Program-made: the position numbers and the translations under genes
Shown: one piece after another, positions 6,332 through 14,120 of the stretch
Layout: every line of letters starts with the position of its first letter
Numbering within the stretch: the stretch's first letter is position 1
Origin: CAWDLX01 sp046728155
GTDB taxonomy: Bacteria; Actinomycetota; Actinomycetes; Mycobacteriales; Micromonosporaceae
NCBI GenBank assembly: GCA_046728155.1
Contig: JBKPDY010000045.1
Location: 1 to 16,970, forward strand
Length of the DNA stretch: 16,970 nt
Direction: 5' to 3'
The notes under the pieces: generated by a model
What the model saw: the letters and a program-made list of their open reading frames with translations, nothing else
Database searches by the model: none
What the model was told of the DNA's origin: nothing

Positions 6332-7120
6332 GTGTGCACCGTGCTGTTGCGTTTCCAGCCCGAGGCGGCATGGCCGATGCAGCTCGCGGCGGTCCGGGAC
6401 GAGTTCGTCGACCGTCCGTGGGACCCGCCGTCGGCGCACTGGCCGGACGAGGCACGCGGGGTGTTCGGCGGCCGGGACCGTATGGCAGGGGGCACCTGGC
6501 TCGCCGTACGGCCGGACCGGCCGGCCGTTGCGGCTCTGCTCAACGGGGTACGGCTGCCATTGCCTGCGTCCGGGGTCCGGCCGAGCCGGGGCGGGCTTCC
6601 GCTGGCGGCGTTGAGCGTCGGCCTGGGCGGCAAGCTGGACCCCGACTCCGTCCGCCTCTACGACGGCTTCCACCTGCTGCTCGGTTCGCCCGATGGCGTT
6701 GTCGTCTGGTCGTGGGACGGCGTCGACGTGCTCCGTACCGAGATCGAGCCCGGCGACCATGTCATCGTCAACGCCGGTGTGGACACAATGGACGATCCAC
6801 TCGTACCACATTTCATGCCGCTACTGGACCGGGTGGTGCTCGGCGACGGCCAGTCTACTGTGGACTTCTGGGGCGGATGGGCCGAGCTGGCCCGGGGCGA
6901 CGGTCTCGCGATGGACGATCCGGCCGCACTCATCGTGCGCCGGGAGTTGACGGTCGACGACGCCGGCGTCGAGTTCGCCGGGCGCATCTACGGCTCGACC
7001 TCGACCAGCCTGGTCGCCTTGCGTGCCGACGCCGTCCGCTACGACTTCACGGCCACGCCGGAGGATCCACAGTGGACGCGCATTCTCCCGTCCGGGCCTT
7101 CCCAAGTTACCGGGCAGTAG
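6332..7120 (+). CDS. NRDE family protein (TANGO2-like)
   Basis: This is a 262-residue protein that begins (M)CTVLLRF, with Cys as residue 2, as is typical of the NRDE/TANGO2 family. WPMQLAAVRDEFVDRPWDPP (14-33) is the family signature, but the Asn of NRDE is Val here (VRDE, 21-24). Later parts, FGGRDRMAGGTWLAV (45-59), LLNGVRLPL (69-77) and the Y-GFHLLLG segment, fit the N-terminal-hydrolase-like fold of this group. Its biochemical role in bacteria is not established; the eukaryotic member is linked to heme and lipid handling. GTG 6332 rather than GTG 6334 is the start because only that frame continues. The last codons lie inside a short intergenic repeat (7115-7167). It converges on fba. Confidence 0.85.
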   Translation: MCTVLLRFQPEAAWPMQLAAVRDEFVDRPWDPPSAHWPDEARGVFGGRDRMAGGTWLAVRPDRPAVAALLNGVRLPLPASGVRPSRGGLPLAALSVGLGGKLDPDSVRLYDGFHLLLGSPDGVVVWSWDGVDVLRTEIEPGDHVIVNAGVDTMDDPLVPHFMPLLDRVVLGDGQSTVDFWGGWAELARGDGLAMDDPAALIVRRELTVDDAGVEFAGRIYGSTSTSLVALRADAVRYDFTATPEDPQWTRILPSGPSQVTGQ

Positions 7121-7170
7121 GGGCACCCTACTTGCGCGACAAGGCCAATACGGTGCCCCTGCTTGCACAT
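7039..7170 (-). CDS. Possible 43-residue zinc-knuckle-like peptide (doubtful)
   Basis: On the minus strand an ATG at 7170-7168 lies four bases after the fba stop codon. It opens a 43-codon frame beginning MCKQGHRIGLVAQVGCPYC. The spacing C-x3-H-x10-C-x2-C resembles a small zinc ribbon, and a downstream copy of the same DNA repeat (13365-13420) keeps CKQGH and GC in the corresponding frame. Against it: no ribosome site, antisense overlap with the last 82 bases of the NRDE gene, and a DNA repeat can mimic protein conservation. Confidence 0.2.
   Translation of the reverse strand: MCKQGHRIGLVAQVGCPYCPVTWEGPDGRMRVHCGSSGVAVKS
7115..7167 (-). repeat. Intergenic repeat, copy A, and convergent hairpin
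   Basis: Read on the minus strand, this is TGCAAGCAGGGGCACC (plus 7167-7152), 16 variable bases, then GCAAGTAGGGTGC (plus 7135-7123) and CTACTGC. Copy B at 13365 has the same plan and the same 16-base gap. On the plus strand AGGGGCACC (7119-7127) and GGTGCCCCT (7152-7160) form a 9-bp stem with a 24-base loop. A tighter hairpin, GTAGGG-GCA-CCCTAC (7117-7131), is an alternative. It lies exactly between the convergent NRDE and fba genes, so it may act as a bidirectional terminator. Confidence 0.65.
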
Positions 7171-7174
7171 GGCA

Positions 7175-8200
7175 TCAGGCGGCGAGGGTCGTCCCCGTAC
7201 TCCGCAGGTCCTCGCAGGCGTGCACCACGCGCTTGGCCATGCCCTCCTCGGCTGCCTTGCCCCAGGTTCGCGGGTCGTACGCCTTCTTGTTCCCGACCTC
7301 ACCGTCCACTTTGAGCACACCGTCGTAGTTGGTGAACATGTGGCCCGCGACCGGCCGCGTGTACGCGTACTGGGTGTCCGTGTCGACGTTCATCTTCACC
7401 ACGCCGTAGTCCAGCGCCGCCCGGATCTCGCTGAGCAGCGAGCCGGAGCCGCCGTGGAAGACGAGGTTGAACGGCTTCTCCCGGCCGTACTTCGCGCCGA
7501 CCGCGTCCTGGATCTCCTTGAGGATCTCGGGGCGGAGCTTGACGTTGCCCGGCTTGTACACCCCGTGCACGTTGCCGAACGTGAGTGCCGCCATGTAGAC
7601 GCCCTTTTCGCCGAAGCCGAGCGCGGCCGCCGTGGCGAGTCCATCGTCGACGGTCGAGTAGAGCTTCTCGTTCATCTCGCCGACGACACCGTCCTCCTCG
7701 CCGCCGACGACCCCGACCTCGATCTCGAGGATCACCTTCGCGGCGGCGCACTCCCGCAGCAGCTCCTCGGCGATCTGGAGGTTCTCGCCCAGCGGCACCG
7801 CGGAGCCGTCCCACATGTGGGACTGGAACAGCGGCTCGCCGCCAGCGGCCACCCGCTCCCTCGACAACGCGAGCAGCGGGCGGACGAACCCGTCCAGCCT
7901 CTCCTTCGGGCAGTGGTCCGTATGCAGCGCGATGTTGACCGGGTACTTCTTCGCGACCTCGTGCGCGAACGAGGCGAGCGCCACCGACCCGGTGAACATG
8001 TCCTTGATGGTCGGCCCTGACAGGTACTCGGCGCCTCCGGTGGAGATCTGGACGATCCCGTCGCTGCCGGCGTCCGCGAAGCCCCGCAGCGCCGCGTTCA
8101 GCGTCTGCGAGGAGCTGATGTTGATCGCCGGGTACGCGAACCCGCCGGCCTTCGCCCGGGTGATCATCTCGGCATAGACCTCGGATGTGGCGATGGGCAT
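7175..8200 (-). CDS. fba: Class II fructose-bisphosphate aldolase
   Basis: This 341-residue enzyme of glycolysis and gluconeogenesis reversibly splits fructose 1,6-bisphosphate using Zn2+. Seen: AINISSSQTLNAALRG (25-40), HTDHCPKE with catalytic Asp95 and zinc ligand His96, the metal-site segment LEIEVGVVGGEEDGV (158-172), TFGNVHGVYKPG with zinc His212, FHGGSGS (248-254, zinc His249), and VVKMNVDTDTQ (267-277), the phosphate-binding loop. The length and the inserted GEEDG loop indicate class IIA. The ATG at 8200 has an AAGGAG ribosome site eight bases upstream; the frame upstream to 8425 is not family-like. It is divergent from the small acidic gene and convergent with the NRDE gene. Identification is certain. 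Confidence 0.98.
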   Translation of the reverse strand: MPIATSEVYAEMITRAKAGGFAYPAINISSSQTLNAALRGFADAGSDGIVQISTGGAEYLSGPTIKDMFTGSVALASFAHEVAKKYPVNIALHTDHCPKERLDGFVRPLLALSRERVAAGGEPLFQSHMWDGSAVPLGENLQIAEELLRECAAAKVILEIEVGVVGGEEDGVVGEMNEKLYSTVDDGLATAAALGFGEKGVYMAALTFGNVHGVYKPGNVKLRPEILKEIQDAVGAKYGREKPFNLVFHGGSGSLLSEIRAALDYGVVKMNVDTDTQYAYTRPVAGHMFTNYDGVLKVDGEVGNKKAYDPRTWGKAAEEGMAKRVVHACEDLRSTGTTLAA

Positions 8201-8364
8201 CGGACGCGCTCCTTGCCTGTGTCGTGAGCCGTGGACCGCTCTGTCCCTCGCCTGCAGTATCCAACAGTCGCGGTCGGCGCGCCCGAGGGGTAGACATTGA
8301 CGAGGCGGTAGCGGTCGGTACGCCGTACGGTTGACGTACACGGACTGGTGAGGAGGTCGTGGCC
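8201..8364. promoter_or_regulatory. Divergent promoter region between fba and the small acidic gene
   Basis: The plus strand has TTGACG (8297-8302) and TACGCC (8319-8324), separated by 16 bases; the -10 is imperfect. A second TTGACG occurs at 8331-8336. The palindrome CCGTACGG (8323-8330) overlaps the -10 and is a possible operator half. Ribosome sites are AGGAGG (8351-8356) for the plus gene and AAGGAG just before 8200 for fba. No clear fba promoter was found. Confidence 0.35.
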
Positions 8365-8568
8365 ATGAGCGAAGAGCAGCTGCCCGTCTCCGCGCTCGAT
8401 CCCGAGGAGCGGGACCCCGAGGCACCGGTCGCCGACGCCTACGAGCAGGCTGTGCCGGCCGATCCGGCCGAGGAACCCGAGGGTGTCTACATCGTCAACC
8501 CGTACGTCGACGAGTTCGACGCACTCGAACAGGCCCACGTGGTCGAACTCGACGACGACTACCGCTGA
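8365..8568 (+). CDS. Small acidic protein, unknown function
   Basis: This is a 67-residue, strongly acidic protein (about one third Asp plus Glu) with no Cys and probably little hydrophobic core. It starts MSEEQLPVSALDPEERD, has PEGVYIVNPYVDEFDALEQ in the middle and ends VVELDDDYR. The ATG at 8365 is preferred over GTG 8359 because AGGAGG lies eight bases before it and only two before the GTG. It is the first plus-strand gene after the fba promoter region and ends 69 bases before hen1, so it may be transcribed with the RNA repair genes. Similarity to known families was not recognised. A tail rich in Asp, Glu and Tyr could be a degradation tag, a disordered adaptor or a precursor peptide; none is supported by more than composition. 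Confidence 0.75.
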   Translation: MSEEQLPVSALDPEERDPEAPVADAYEQAVPADPAEEPEGVYIVNPYVDEFDALEQAHVVELDDDYR

Positions 8569-8637
8569 GGTCCCTTCCGACACCGTGGCCCCACAAACAC
8601 AGAGGTCAAATCGTCGCGCCCCTGGCACCATGGCCAC

Positions 8638-10056
8638 GTGCTGCTGACCATCACCACGACCCACGAACCGGCGACCGACCTGGGCTACCTGCTGGTCAAG
8701 CACCCTGAGCGGGTACACACATTCGAGCTGTCCGTCGGCACGGCGCACGTGTTCTTTCCGGAGGCCTCGGCCACGCGGTGCACCGCCGCGCTGCTGCTCG
8801 ACATCGACCCGCTGCGGCTGGCGCGACTTCGTACCGGTGGCACCGGAGACAGCTTCACGCTCGGCCAGCATGTCAACGACCGGCCGTACGCGGCGTCGAG
8901 CCTTCTCGCCGCTGCGCTCAACCGCGCGTTCCGCTCCGCCATGCGCGGTCACAGCGCTGACCGTCCAGAGCTCGCGGCCACGCCGATACCGCTCGAGGCA
9001 CGCGTTCCCGTGGTTCGGGGCGGCGTGCACGCCGAGCGGCTCTTCGCACCCCTGGGCTGGACGGTGACGGCGACCCCGGTGCAGCTGGACGAGACGCATC
9101 CGCAGTGGGGTACGAGCCGCTATGTCGACCTCAGCCTCACCGGCACCCTGCGCCTCGCCGATGCGCTGAACCATCTGTATGTTCTGCTGCCGGTCCTCGA
9201 CGACTCGAAGCATTACTGGGTGGCGCCGGACGAGGTGGAGAAGCTGCTGCGCGCGGGCGAAGGCTGGCTCGCGACGCACCCGGAGAAGGCATTCATCACC
9301 CGGCGCTTCCTCGCCCACCAGCGCGGCCTGGCCGGGGAGGCGCTGCAGGAGCTGGCCGGAAAGCTGGCCCAGGCGGACGACGCGGCCGAGCCAGACAGCA
9401 TCGACACGCCGATCGAATCGGCCGCCGACGAGGACGCCGACCTGGCGCCGATCGCCGTACCGCTGGCCAAGCAGCGGCGGGAGGCGGTCCTCGCCGCCCT
9501 CGCCACACGCCCGCCCGCCCGCGTACTCGACCTCGGCTGCGGCGAGGGAGCCCTGCTGGGCGACCTGATGAAGGTCGCCAGCTGCACCGAGCTCGTGGGT
9601 GTCGACGTTTCGCCGCGGGTGCTGGCGGTGGCCGAACGCCGCCTCCGACTGGACCGGCGGCCGTCCCGGGTCCGGCTGCTTCAGTCCGCGCTCACATACA
9701 CCGACGACCGGCTGGTCGGCTTCGATGCGGCGGTCCTGATGGAGGTGATCGAGCACATCGACCCGCCCCGGTTGCCGGCGGTCGCCGCGTCCGTCTTTGG
9801 CCACGCCCGTCCGTCCACAGTGGTCATCACGACCCCCAATGTCGAGTACAACCCCCACTACGTGGGGATGGCCGCGGGCTCGCTGCGTCATCACGACCAT
9901 CGGTTCGAATGGACCCGGGCTGAGTTCGCCGCGTGGTGTGCGGCGGTGGCGTCAACCTACCCGTACACAGTGGACATCCAAGGAGTCGGCGAGCCGGATC
10001 CCGAACTCGGCAGCCCGACCCAGTTGGCCATCTTCACCCGTACGGGGGACAGATGA
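8638..10056 (+). CDS. hen1: Bacterial Hen1, 3'-terminal RNA ribose 2'-O-methyltransferase
   Basis: This is a 472-residue two-domain protein. The N-terminal half (about 1-245), starting LLTITTTHEPATDLGYLL, is the bacteria-specific part that in studied homologues helps activate the Pnkp ligase. An acidic linker (about 246-270) follows. The C-terminal half is the SAM methyltransferase: DLGCGEG (298-304) binds SAM. The metal-site residues Glu369, Glu372 and His373 in MEVIEHID, and His421 in HHDHRFEWTRAEF, match the four-residue Hen1 site. Hen1 methylates the 2'-OH at the 3' end of a broken RNA so that later cleavage at that site is blocked. The start is GTG 8638; an ATG at 8630 is out of frame. 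The stop overlaps the pnkp start by the four bases ATGA, which indicates coupled translation. Identification is certain. Confidence 0.97.
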   Translation: MLLTITTTHEPATDLGYLLVKHPERVHTFELSVGTAHVFFPEASATRCTAALLLDIDPLRLARLRTGGTGDSFTLGQHVNDRPYAASSLLAAALNRAFRSAMRGHSADRPELAATPIPLEARVPVVRGGVHAERLFAPLGWTVTATPVQLDETHPQWGTSRYVDLSLTGTLRLADALNHLYVLLPVLDDSKHYWVAPDEVEKLLRAGEGWLATHPEKAFITRRFLAHQRGLAGEALQELAGKLAQADDAAEPDSIDTPIESAADEDADLAPIAVPLAKQRREAVLAALATRPPARVLDLGCGEGALLGDLMKVASCTELVGVDVSPRVLAVAERRLRLDRRPSRVRLLQSALTYTDDRLVGFDAAVLMEVIEHIDPPRLPAVAASVFGHARPSTVVITTPNVEYNPHYVGMAAGSLRHHDHRFEWTRAEFAAWCAAVASTYPYTVDIQGVGEPDPELGSPTQLAIFTRTGDR

Positions 10057-12542
10057 CCACCCTGACGATTCCGGATCTGTCGCTCGTCGTGCTGGTCGGC
10101 GTCACCGGCTCGGGCAAGTCCACCTTCGCCCGGCGCCACTTCGCGCCGACCCAGGTCCTCTCCTCCGACGCGTTCCGCGGCATGGTCGCCGACGACGAGA
10201 ACGACCAGTCCGCGTCGGCGGCGGCGTTCGAGGCGCTGCATCACGTCGCCCGCATCCGGCTGCGGGCCGGCCGCCTGACCGTGATCGACGCCACGAACGT
10301 CCAGCCGTTCGCGCGGACCGCGCTCGTCCGCATCGCGCGGGAGCACGATGTACTGCCGGTCGCCATCGTCGTCGACGTCCCCGAGGAGGTGTGCTGGACA
10401 CGTACGCAGCAACGTCCCGACCGTAGGTTCGGCCGATCGGTCGTCACCCGCCAACACCGCGACCTGCGCCGCAGTCTCGGCAGCCTTGCCCGGGAAGGGT
10501 TCCGTACGATTCACGTCCTGCGTGGACCATCCGAAGTGGAGTCGGCCGAGGTCGCGTTCCAGAGGCTCTTCAACGACCGGCGGGACCTGACCGGTCCGTT
10601 CGACATCATCGGCGATGTCCACGGCTGCCGGGCCGAGTTGGAAGAATTAATGGAGCGGCTCGGCTGGTTGCTGATTCCCGATGAGCACGGCCGGTCGGTT
10701 GGTGCCACCCACCCGGAGGGTCGCACGGCGGTCTTCCTCGGCGATCTTGTCGACCGCGGACCGGATACGCCAGGCGTCCTGCGCCTCGTGATGGGCATGG
10801 TGGGCTCCGGGACCGCACTCTGCGTGGCCGGCAACCACGAGGACAAGCTGCTGCGCAAGCTTCATGGCCGGAAGGTTCGGATCAGCCACGGCCTCGCCGA
10901 GACCTTGGACCAGCTTGGCGCCGAACCGGAGCTCGCCGAGACCGTTCCCGATTTCCTCGACTCCCTCATCTCGCACTACGTCCTTGATGGCGGCCACCTC
11001 GTCGTCGCCCACGCCGGGCTGAAGGAGGAGTACCAGGGCCGCGCGTCGGCAAGGGTACGAAGCTTCTGCCTGTACGGCGACACGACCGGCGAGACCGACG
11101 AGTACGGTCTGCCCGTCCGGTACCCGTGGGCCCGTGACTACCGGGGGAGCGCGACCGTCGTGTATGGACATACGCCGGCGCTGACCACCGAATGGGTCAA
11201 CAACACCATATGCGTTGACACGGGATGCGTCTTCGGTGGCGCGCTGACCGCCTTGCGGTACCCGAGCCGCGAGCTGGTCTCGGTCCCGGCAGGTGCGGTG
11301 TACTACAAGCCGGCCCGGCCGCTCTCGCCGGCCGCGGACCGCGCACCGGGTCTGTCCATCTCGGACGTTACCGGACGGCGGTCCATCGACACCGGGTACG
11401 GCAGGGTCACGGTCGCCGCCGAGAACGCCGCCGCCGCACTCGAGGTGATGGGTCGCTTCGCCGTCGCCCCGCAGGATCTGCCCTGGCTTCCGCCGACGAT
11501 GGCACCATGCTCGACCTCCACTGTGGATGGTTACCTTGAGCACCCGTCCGGGGCGCTCGCCGACTACCGTCAGGCGGGACTCGACCGCGTTGTCCTGCAG
11601 GAGAAGCACATGGGCTCCCGGGCCGTCGTGCTCGTACGCCGCGATTCGTCCGGGGTCTGTTACACCCGTACGGGTCGGGCCTTCTTCTCCGACGTCCGGC
11701 TCGGTGCGGAGCTCGTGGCGAGGGTGGCCGCCGCCGGCAGCCCGCTCTTCGCGGAGCTGGAAACTGATTGGCTCCTGCTCGACTGCGAGCTGTTGCCCTG
11801 GTCGGCCAAGGCCACCGAGCTGATCCGGGATCAGTACGCGAGCGTCGGCGCCGCGGCCCGGACGGCTCTGCCGGCGGCGATCGCGGTTCTGGACGCCGCC
11901 GCGGGCCGTGGGTTGGACGTCACGGCACTGGCCGACCGGATGCGGGGCCGCAAGGCTAACTCGACCGGATTCACGGACACCTACCGGCGTTACTGCTGGC
12001 CGACCGAAGGACTCGCGGGCATCCGGCTCGCGCCCTTCGCCGTACTCGCCTCGGCCGGCTCGAATCACAGTGGACGCGACCAGGGCTGGCACCTCTGGCA
12101 CGTTGATCGGTTGGTCGCCGCCGACCCGGAGCTGTTCCAGCCGACCCGGCGGCTCGAGGTCGACCTTTCCTCCGCCGAGGATGAGGAAGCCGCGACCCGG
12201 TGGTGGCTCGACCTGACCGAGACCGGTGCCGAAGGCATGGTCGTCAAGCCGTACGCCGGGCTCGCTCGCGAGCGCGGGGGCGGACTCGCCCAGCCGGGGC
12301 TCAAGTGCCGCGGCCGGGAGTACCTGCGGATCATCTACGGCCCGGACTACACCGATCCCGGTCACCTTGACCGCTTGCGCCGGCGAGGGTTGGGCCGCAA
12401 GCGCGGGCTGGCCAAGCGGGAGTACGCGCTCGGCTTGGCGGCGCTCGACCGGATGGCGGCCGGCGAACCACTCTGGCGGATCCATGAGGCGGTCTGCGCC
12501 ATACTCGCCTGCGAGTCGGAACCGGTCGACCCTCGTCTCTGA
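10053..12542 (+). CDS. pnkp: Pnkp: RNA-repair polynucleotide kinase-phosphatase-ligase
   Basis: The protein has 829 residues, close to the ~850 of bacterial Pnkp. The N-terminal kinase has P-loop GVTGSGKST (16-24) plus Asp39 and Arg42 in SSDAFRG; it phosphorylates 5'-OH ends. The central metallophosphoesterase has GDVHG (187-191), GDLVDRGPDT (230-239), GNHED (260-264), VVAH320, YGH373 and D389; it removes 2',3'-cyclic phosphate. The C-terminal ligase-type adenylyltransferase has EKHMGSRAV with nucleotidyl Lys518, EGMVVKP (727-733) and LKCRGREYLR (750-759). All residues expected for three activities are present. It joins ends only with Hen1, whose gene overlaps it. It probably repairs tRNA or rRNA cut by ribotoxins; no toxin gene is in this window. 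The ATG at 10053 follows GGGGGAC. Confidence 0.97.
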   Translation: MTTLTIPDLSLVVLVGVTGSGKSTFARRHFAPTQVLSSDAFRGMVADDENDQSASAAAFEALHHVARIRLRAGRLTVIDATNVQPFARTALVRIAREHDVLPVAIVVDVPEEVCWTRTQQRPDRRFGRSVVTRQHRDLRRSLGSLAREGFRTIHVLRGPSEVESAEVAFQRLFNDRRDLTGPFDIIGDVHGCRAELEELMERLGWLLIPDEHGRSVGATHPEGRTAVFLGDLVDRGPDTPGVLRLVMGMVGSGTALCVAGNHEDKLLRKLHGRKVRISHGLAETLDQLGAEPELAETVPDFLDSLISHYVLDGGHLVVAHAGLKEEYQGRASARVRSFCLYGDTTGETDEYGLPVRYPWARDYRGSATVVYGHTPALTTEWVNNTICVDTGCVFGGALTALRYPSRELVSVPAGAVYYKPARPLSPAADRAPGLSISDVTGRRSIDTGYGRVTVAAENAAAALEVMGRFAVAPQDLPWLPPTMAPCSTSTVDGYLEHPSGALADYRQAGLDRVVLQEKHMGSRAVVLVRRDSSGVCYTRTGRAFFSDVRLGAELVARVAAAGSPLFAELETDWLLLDCELLPWSAKATELIRDQYASVGAAARTALPAAIAVLDAAAGRGLDVTALADRMRGRKANSTGFTDTYRRYCWPTEGLAGIRLAPFAVLASAGSNHSGRDQGWHLWHVDRLVAADPELFQPTRRLEVDLSSAEDEEAATRWWLDLTETGAEGMVVKPYAGLARERGGGLAQPGLKCRGREYLRIIYGPDYTDPGHLDRLRRRGLGRKRGLAKREYALGLAALDRMAAGEPLWRIHEAVCAILACESEPVDPRL

Positions 12543-12591
12543 AGCATATGGGTGATCCCGGTGGTCACAGGTTGGACAACGCGCCAGCAGG

Positions 12592-12597
12592 TACCCT
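12592..12597 (+). promoter_or_regulatory. -10 box giving a leaderless dedA mRNA
   Basis: TACCCT fits TANNNT and is seven bases before GTG 12605, so the transcript would begin at the start codon. The best -35 candidate (TTGGAC, 12572-12577) is only 14 bases upstream, so the -35 is uncertain. The 62-base gap after pnkp supports a separate promoter. Confidence 0.45.
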
Positions 12598-12604
12598 GAT
12601 CGCC

Positions 12605-13339
12605 GTGACTTTCGCTCTCGCCGTCAATCCGCTGAACGCCTCCGAGTTGATCACGACCTTCGGCTTGATCGGCGTGCTTGCGATCATCTTCGCTGAGACG
12701 GGTCTGCTGATCGGGTTCTTCTTCCCTGGCGACTCGCTCCTCTTCCTCGCCGGCATCGCAGCGTCCCCGTTCGCCGCCCTCGTCATCCCCGGCATCCAGC
12801 CGCTGAGCCTCTGGGGACTCCTCGTCGGTGCGCCGATCTGCGCCATCGCGGGGGCACAACTGGGCCATCTTCTCGGCGCCCGGTACGGCCGGAAGCTGTT
12901 CGACAAGCCGAACTCGAGGCTGTTCCGACCCGAGTTCGTCACGAGAGCCGAGCATTACTTCGAGCGGTTCGGGCCGGCGAAGGCCGTGATCCTGGCGAGG
13001 TTCATCCCGATCGTGCGGACGTTCCTCAATCCGGTCGCAGGGATCCTCGAGATGCCAGCTCGCAGGTTCTTCATCTACAACGTGATCGGTGGGGTCCTGT
13101 GGACCGACGCCATCTTGCTCTTCGGCTACTACCTCGCCAAGCGGCTCACCGGGATCCCCAATATCGACCAGTACGTCCTGCCCGCGGTCTTCGTGATCGT
13201 GTTGATCTCGGCCATCCCCATCTACGTCGAGGTCTACCGGGGGTGGCGCGAGCGCCGGCGTACCCGTGAGGCGATGGCAGAGGGCCGGCCCCACGAGGAC
13301 CGATCCCCCGCCCAGGCCGAGGGCCGCCACCGCGCCTGA
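12605..13339 (+). CDS. DedA-family integral membrane protein
   Basis: The protein has 244 residues. FAETGLLIGFFFPGDSLLFLAGIAA (about 28-52) and RFIPIVRTFLNPVAGILEM (about 132-150) are the two DedA/VTT-domain signatures: the acidic FPGD re-entrant segment and the conserved R-x3-P-x2-R motif. Several hydrophobic helices follow, ending near residue 218, then a basic cytoplasmic tail. DedA proteins act in the inner membrane, and some flip phospholipids or polyprenyl phosphate. The GTG at 12605 was chosen because TACCCT lies seven bases upstream and the protein then begins close to the family's usual LAVNPL. A frame opening at 12548 adds 19 non-family residues. From memory it is equivalent to M. 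tuberculosis Rv0364, next to fba there as well. Confidence 0.9.
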   Translation: MTFALAVNPLNASELITTFGLIGVLAIIFAETGLLIGFFFPGDSLLFLAGIAASPFAALVIPGIQPLSLWGLLVGAPICAIAGAQLGHLLGARYGRKLFDKPNSRLFRPEFVTRAEHYFERFGPAKAVILARFIPIVRTFLNPVAGILEMPARRFFIYNVIGGVLWTDAILLFGYYLAKRLTGIPNIDQYVLPAVFVIVLISAIPIYVEVYRGWRERRRTREAMAEGRPHEDRSPAQAEGRHRA

Positions 13340-13364
13340 CTTACGGGGTCGCCGCGGCTGCGGA

Positions 13365-13420
13365 TGCAAGCAGGGGCACCCTGTTGACGTATTCGGGCAA
13401 GCAGGGTGCGCCGCTACTGC
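13365..13420 (+). repeat. Intergenic repeat, copy B, and convergent hairpin
   Basis: TGCAAGCAGGGGCACC (13365-13380) is identical over 16 bases to copy A. Sixteen partly similar bases follow, then GCAAGCAGGGTGC (13397-13409), which differs from A at one base, and a CTACTGC (13414-13420) also found in A. GCACCCTG (13376-13383) and CAGGGTGC (13402-13409) form an 8-bp stem. The element lies between the convergent dedA and class II aldolase genes and may stop transcription from both sides. Confidence 0.65.
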
Positions 13421-13453
13421 ACGGCAACGATCCATCGGGAGGAGTGGTCGCCG

Positions 13454-14092
13454 TCAGGCTGTTCCGGTAAACGGAGGGCACTCCACGATCGGCCGATCCT
13501 TGATCCCACCGGTCAGCAATAGTGCCCGGTAGGTCAGTCGCGCGGCCTCCTCGAGGTTGAACGCCCGGCGCAGGGCGAGGTCCACCGAGTCGGCCAGGAC
13601 CGCACAGCCGTGATGGGCAAGGACCACGCAGTTCGTGCCATCGGCCGCGGCATCGGCGACGGCTCGGGCGAGCGCCCGGGTGCCCGGCGGATGGAACGCC
13701 GCCACGGCGATACGACGTACGTAGTGAGCGTGGTCGGTGGTGATCAGGCGGATCCGCTCCCCGAGCGAGTCGAGCAGGACGGTCATCTGCGGGTGCAGGT
13801 GGATCACGGCGTTGACATCCGGGCGGGATCGGTAGATCGCCTGGTGCAGCGGGAACTCCGTCGTGGCCGCGCTGCGGCCGGCGCCTCGCCACGCGACGGC
13901 CGGAACTGTCGGCTCGGCCAGCCGGTCGAGCCAGGCGCCGGCGGCTGTGACACGTACGACATCGGAACCGGTGTGTCGGGCGGAGATGTTGCCGCCGCTG
14001 CCGACGACGAGCCCGGCCCGCACCACGGCGGCACCGGCGTGTATCACACTCTCGATGAGGTCCGCGTCGGGTCCCCGGGTGCCGATGGCCAC
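13454..14092 (-). CDS. Class II aldolase/adducin-family protein
   Basis: This is a 212-residue protein of the fuculose-phosphate-aldolase/ribulose-phosphate-epimerase fold. VGSGGNISAR (30-39) is the phosphate loop, ATTEFPLH with Glu79 is the likely general acid/base, and VIHLHP (His98 and His100) plus LAHHGC (His160) form the zinc site. The active site looks complete, so it is probably a Zn-dependent aldolase or decarboxylase acting on a phosphorylated small sugar; the exact substrate cannot be read from sequence. The start is GTG at 14092-14090; no good ribosome site precedes it. A 12-base palindrome and a strong hairpin lie between it and arsR, so it may have its own transcript. Confidence 0.88.
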   Translation of the reverse strand: MAIGTRGPDADLIESVIHAGAAVVRAGLVVGSGGNISARHTGSDVVRVTAAGAWLDRLAEPTVPAVAWRGAGRSAATTEFPLHQAIYRSRPDVNAVIHLHPQMTVLLDSLGERIRLITTDHAHYVRRIAVAAFHPPGTRALARAVADAAADGTNCVVLAHHGCAVLADSVDLALRRAFNLEEAARLTYRALLLTGGIKDRPIVECPPFTGTA

Positions 14093-14100
14093 GGCCTATG

Positions 14101-14112
14101 GCCCGTACGGGC
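14101..14112. promoter_or_regulatory. 12-base perfect palindrome upstream of the class II aldolase
   Basis: GCCCGTACGGGC is perfectly symmetric and lies eight bases before the GTG start of the aldolase gene. It could be an operator for a dimeric regulator or part of the 5' leader. No regulator match was recognised. Confidence 0.3.
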
Positions 14113-14120
14113 GCAGCCCA

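Noticed and set aside
4532..6811. 759-codon minus-strand open frame
   Set aside because: It lies opposite the LOG, DUF6461 and NRDE genes, each recognised by motifs. Its translation is low-complexity Arg/Gly/Val with no domain.
8164..9900. Minus-strand open frame opposite hen1
   Set aside because: It is a shadow of hen1 and the small acidic gene, and also overlaps the fba start region.
10647..12485. 612-codon minus-strand open frame opposite pnkp
   Set aside because: pnkp is certain with all catalytic motifs; this frame has no recognisable domain.
12548..12604. Upstream start for dedA at 12548
   Set aside because: It would add 19 residues not seen in DedA proteins and would place the -10 box inside the gene. 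GTG 12605 fits better.
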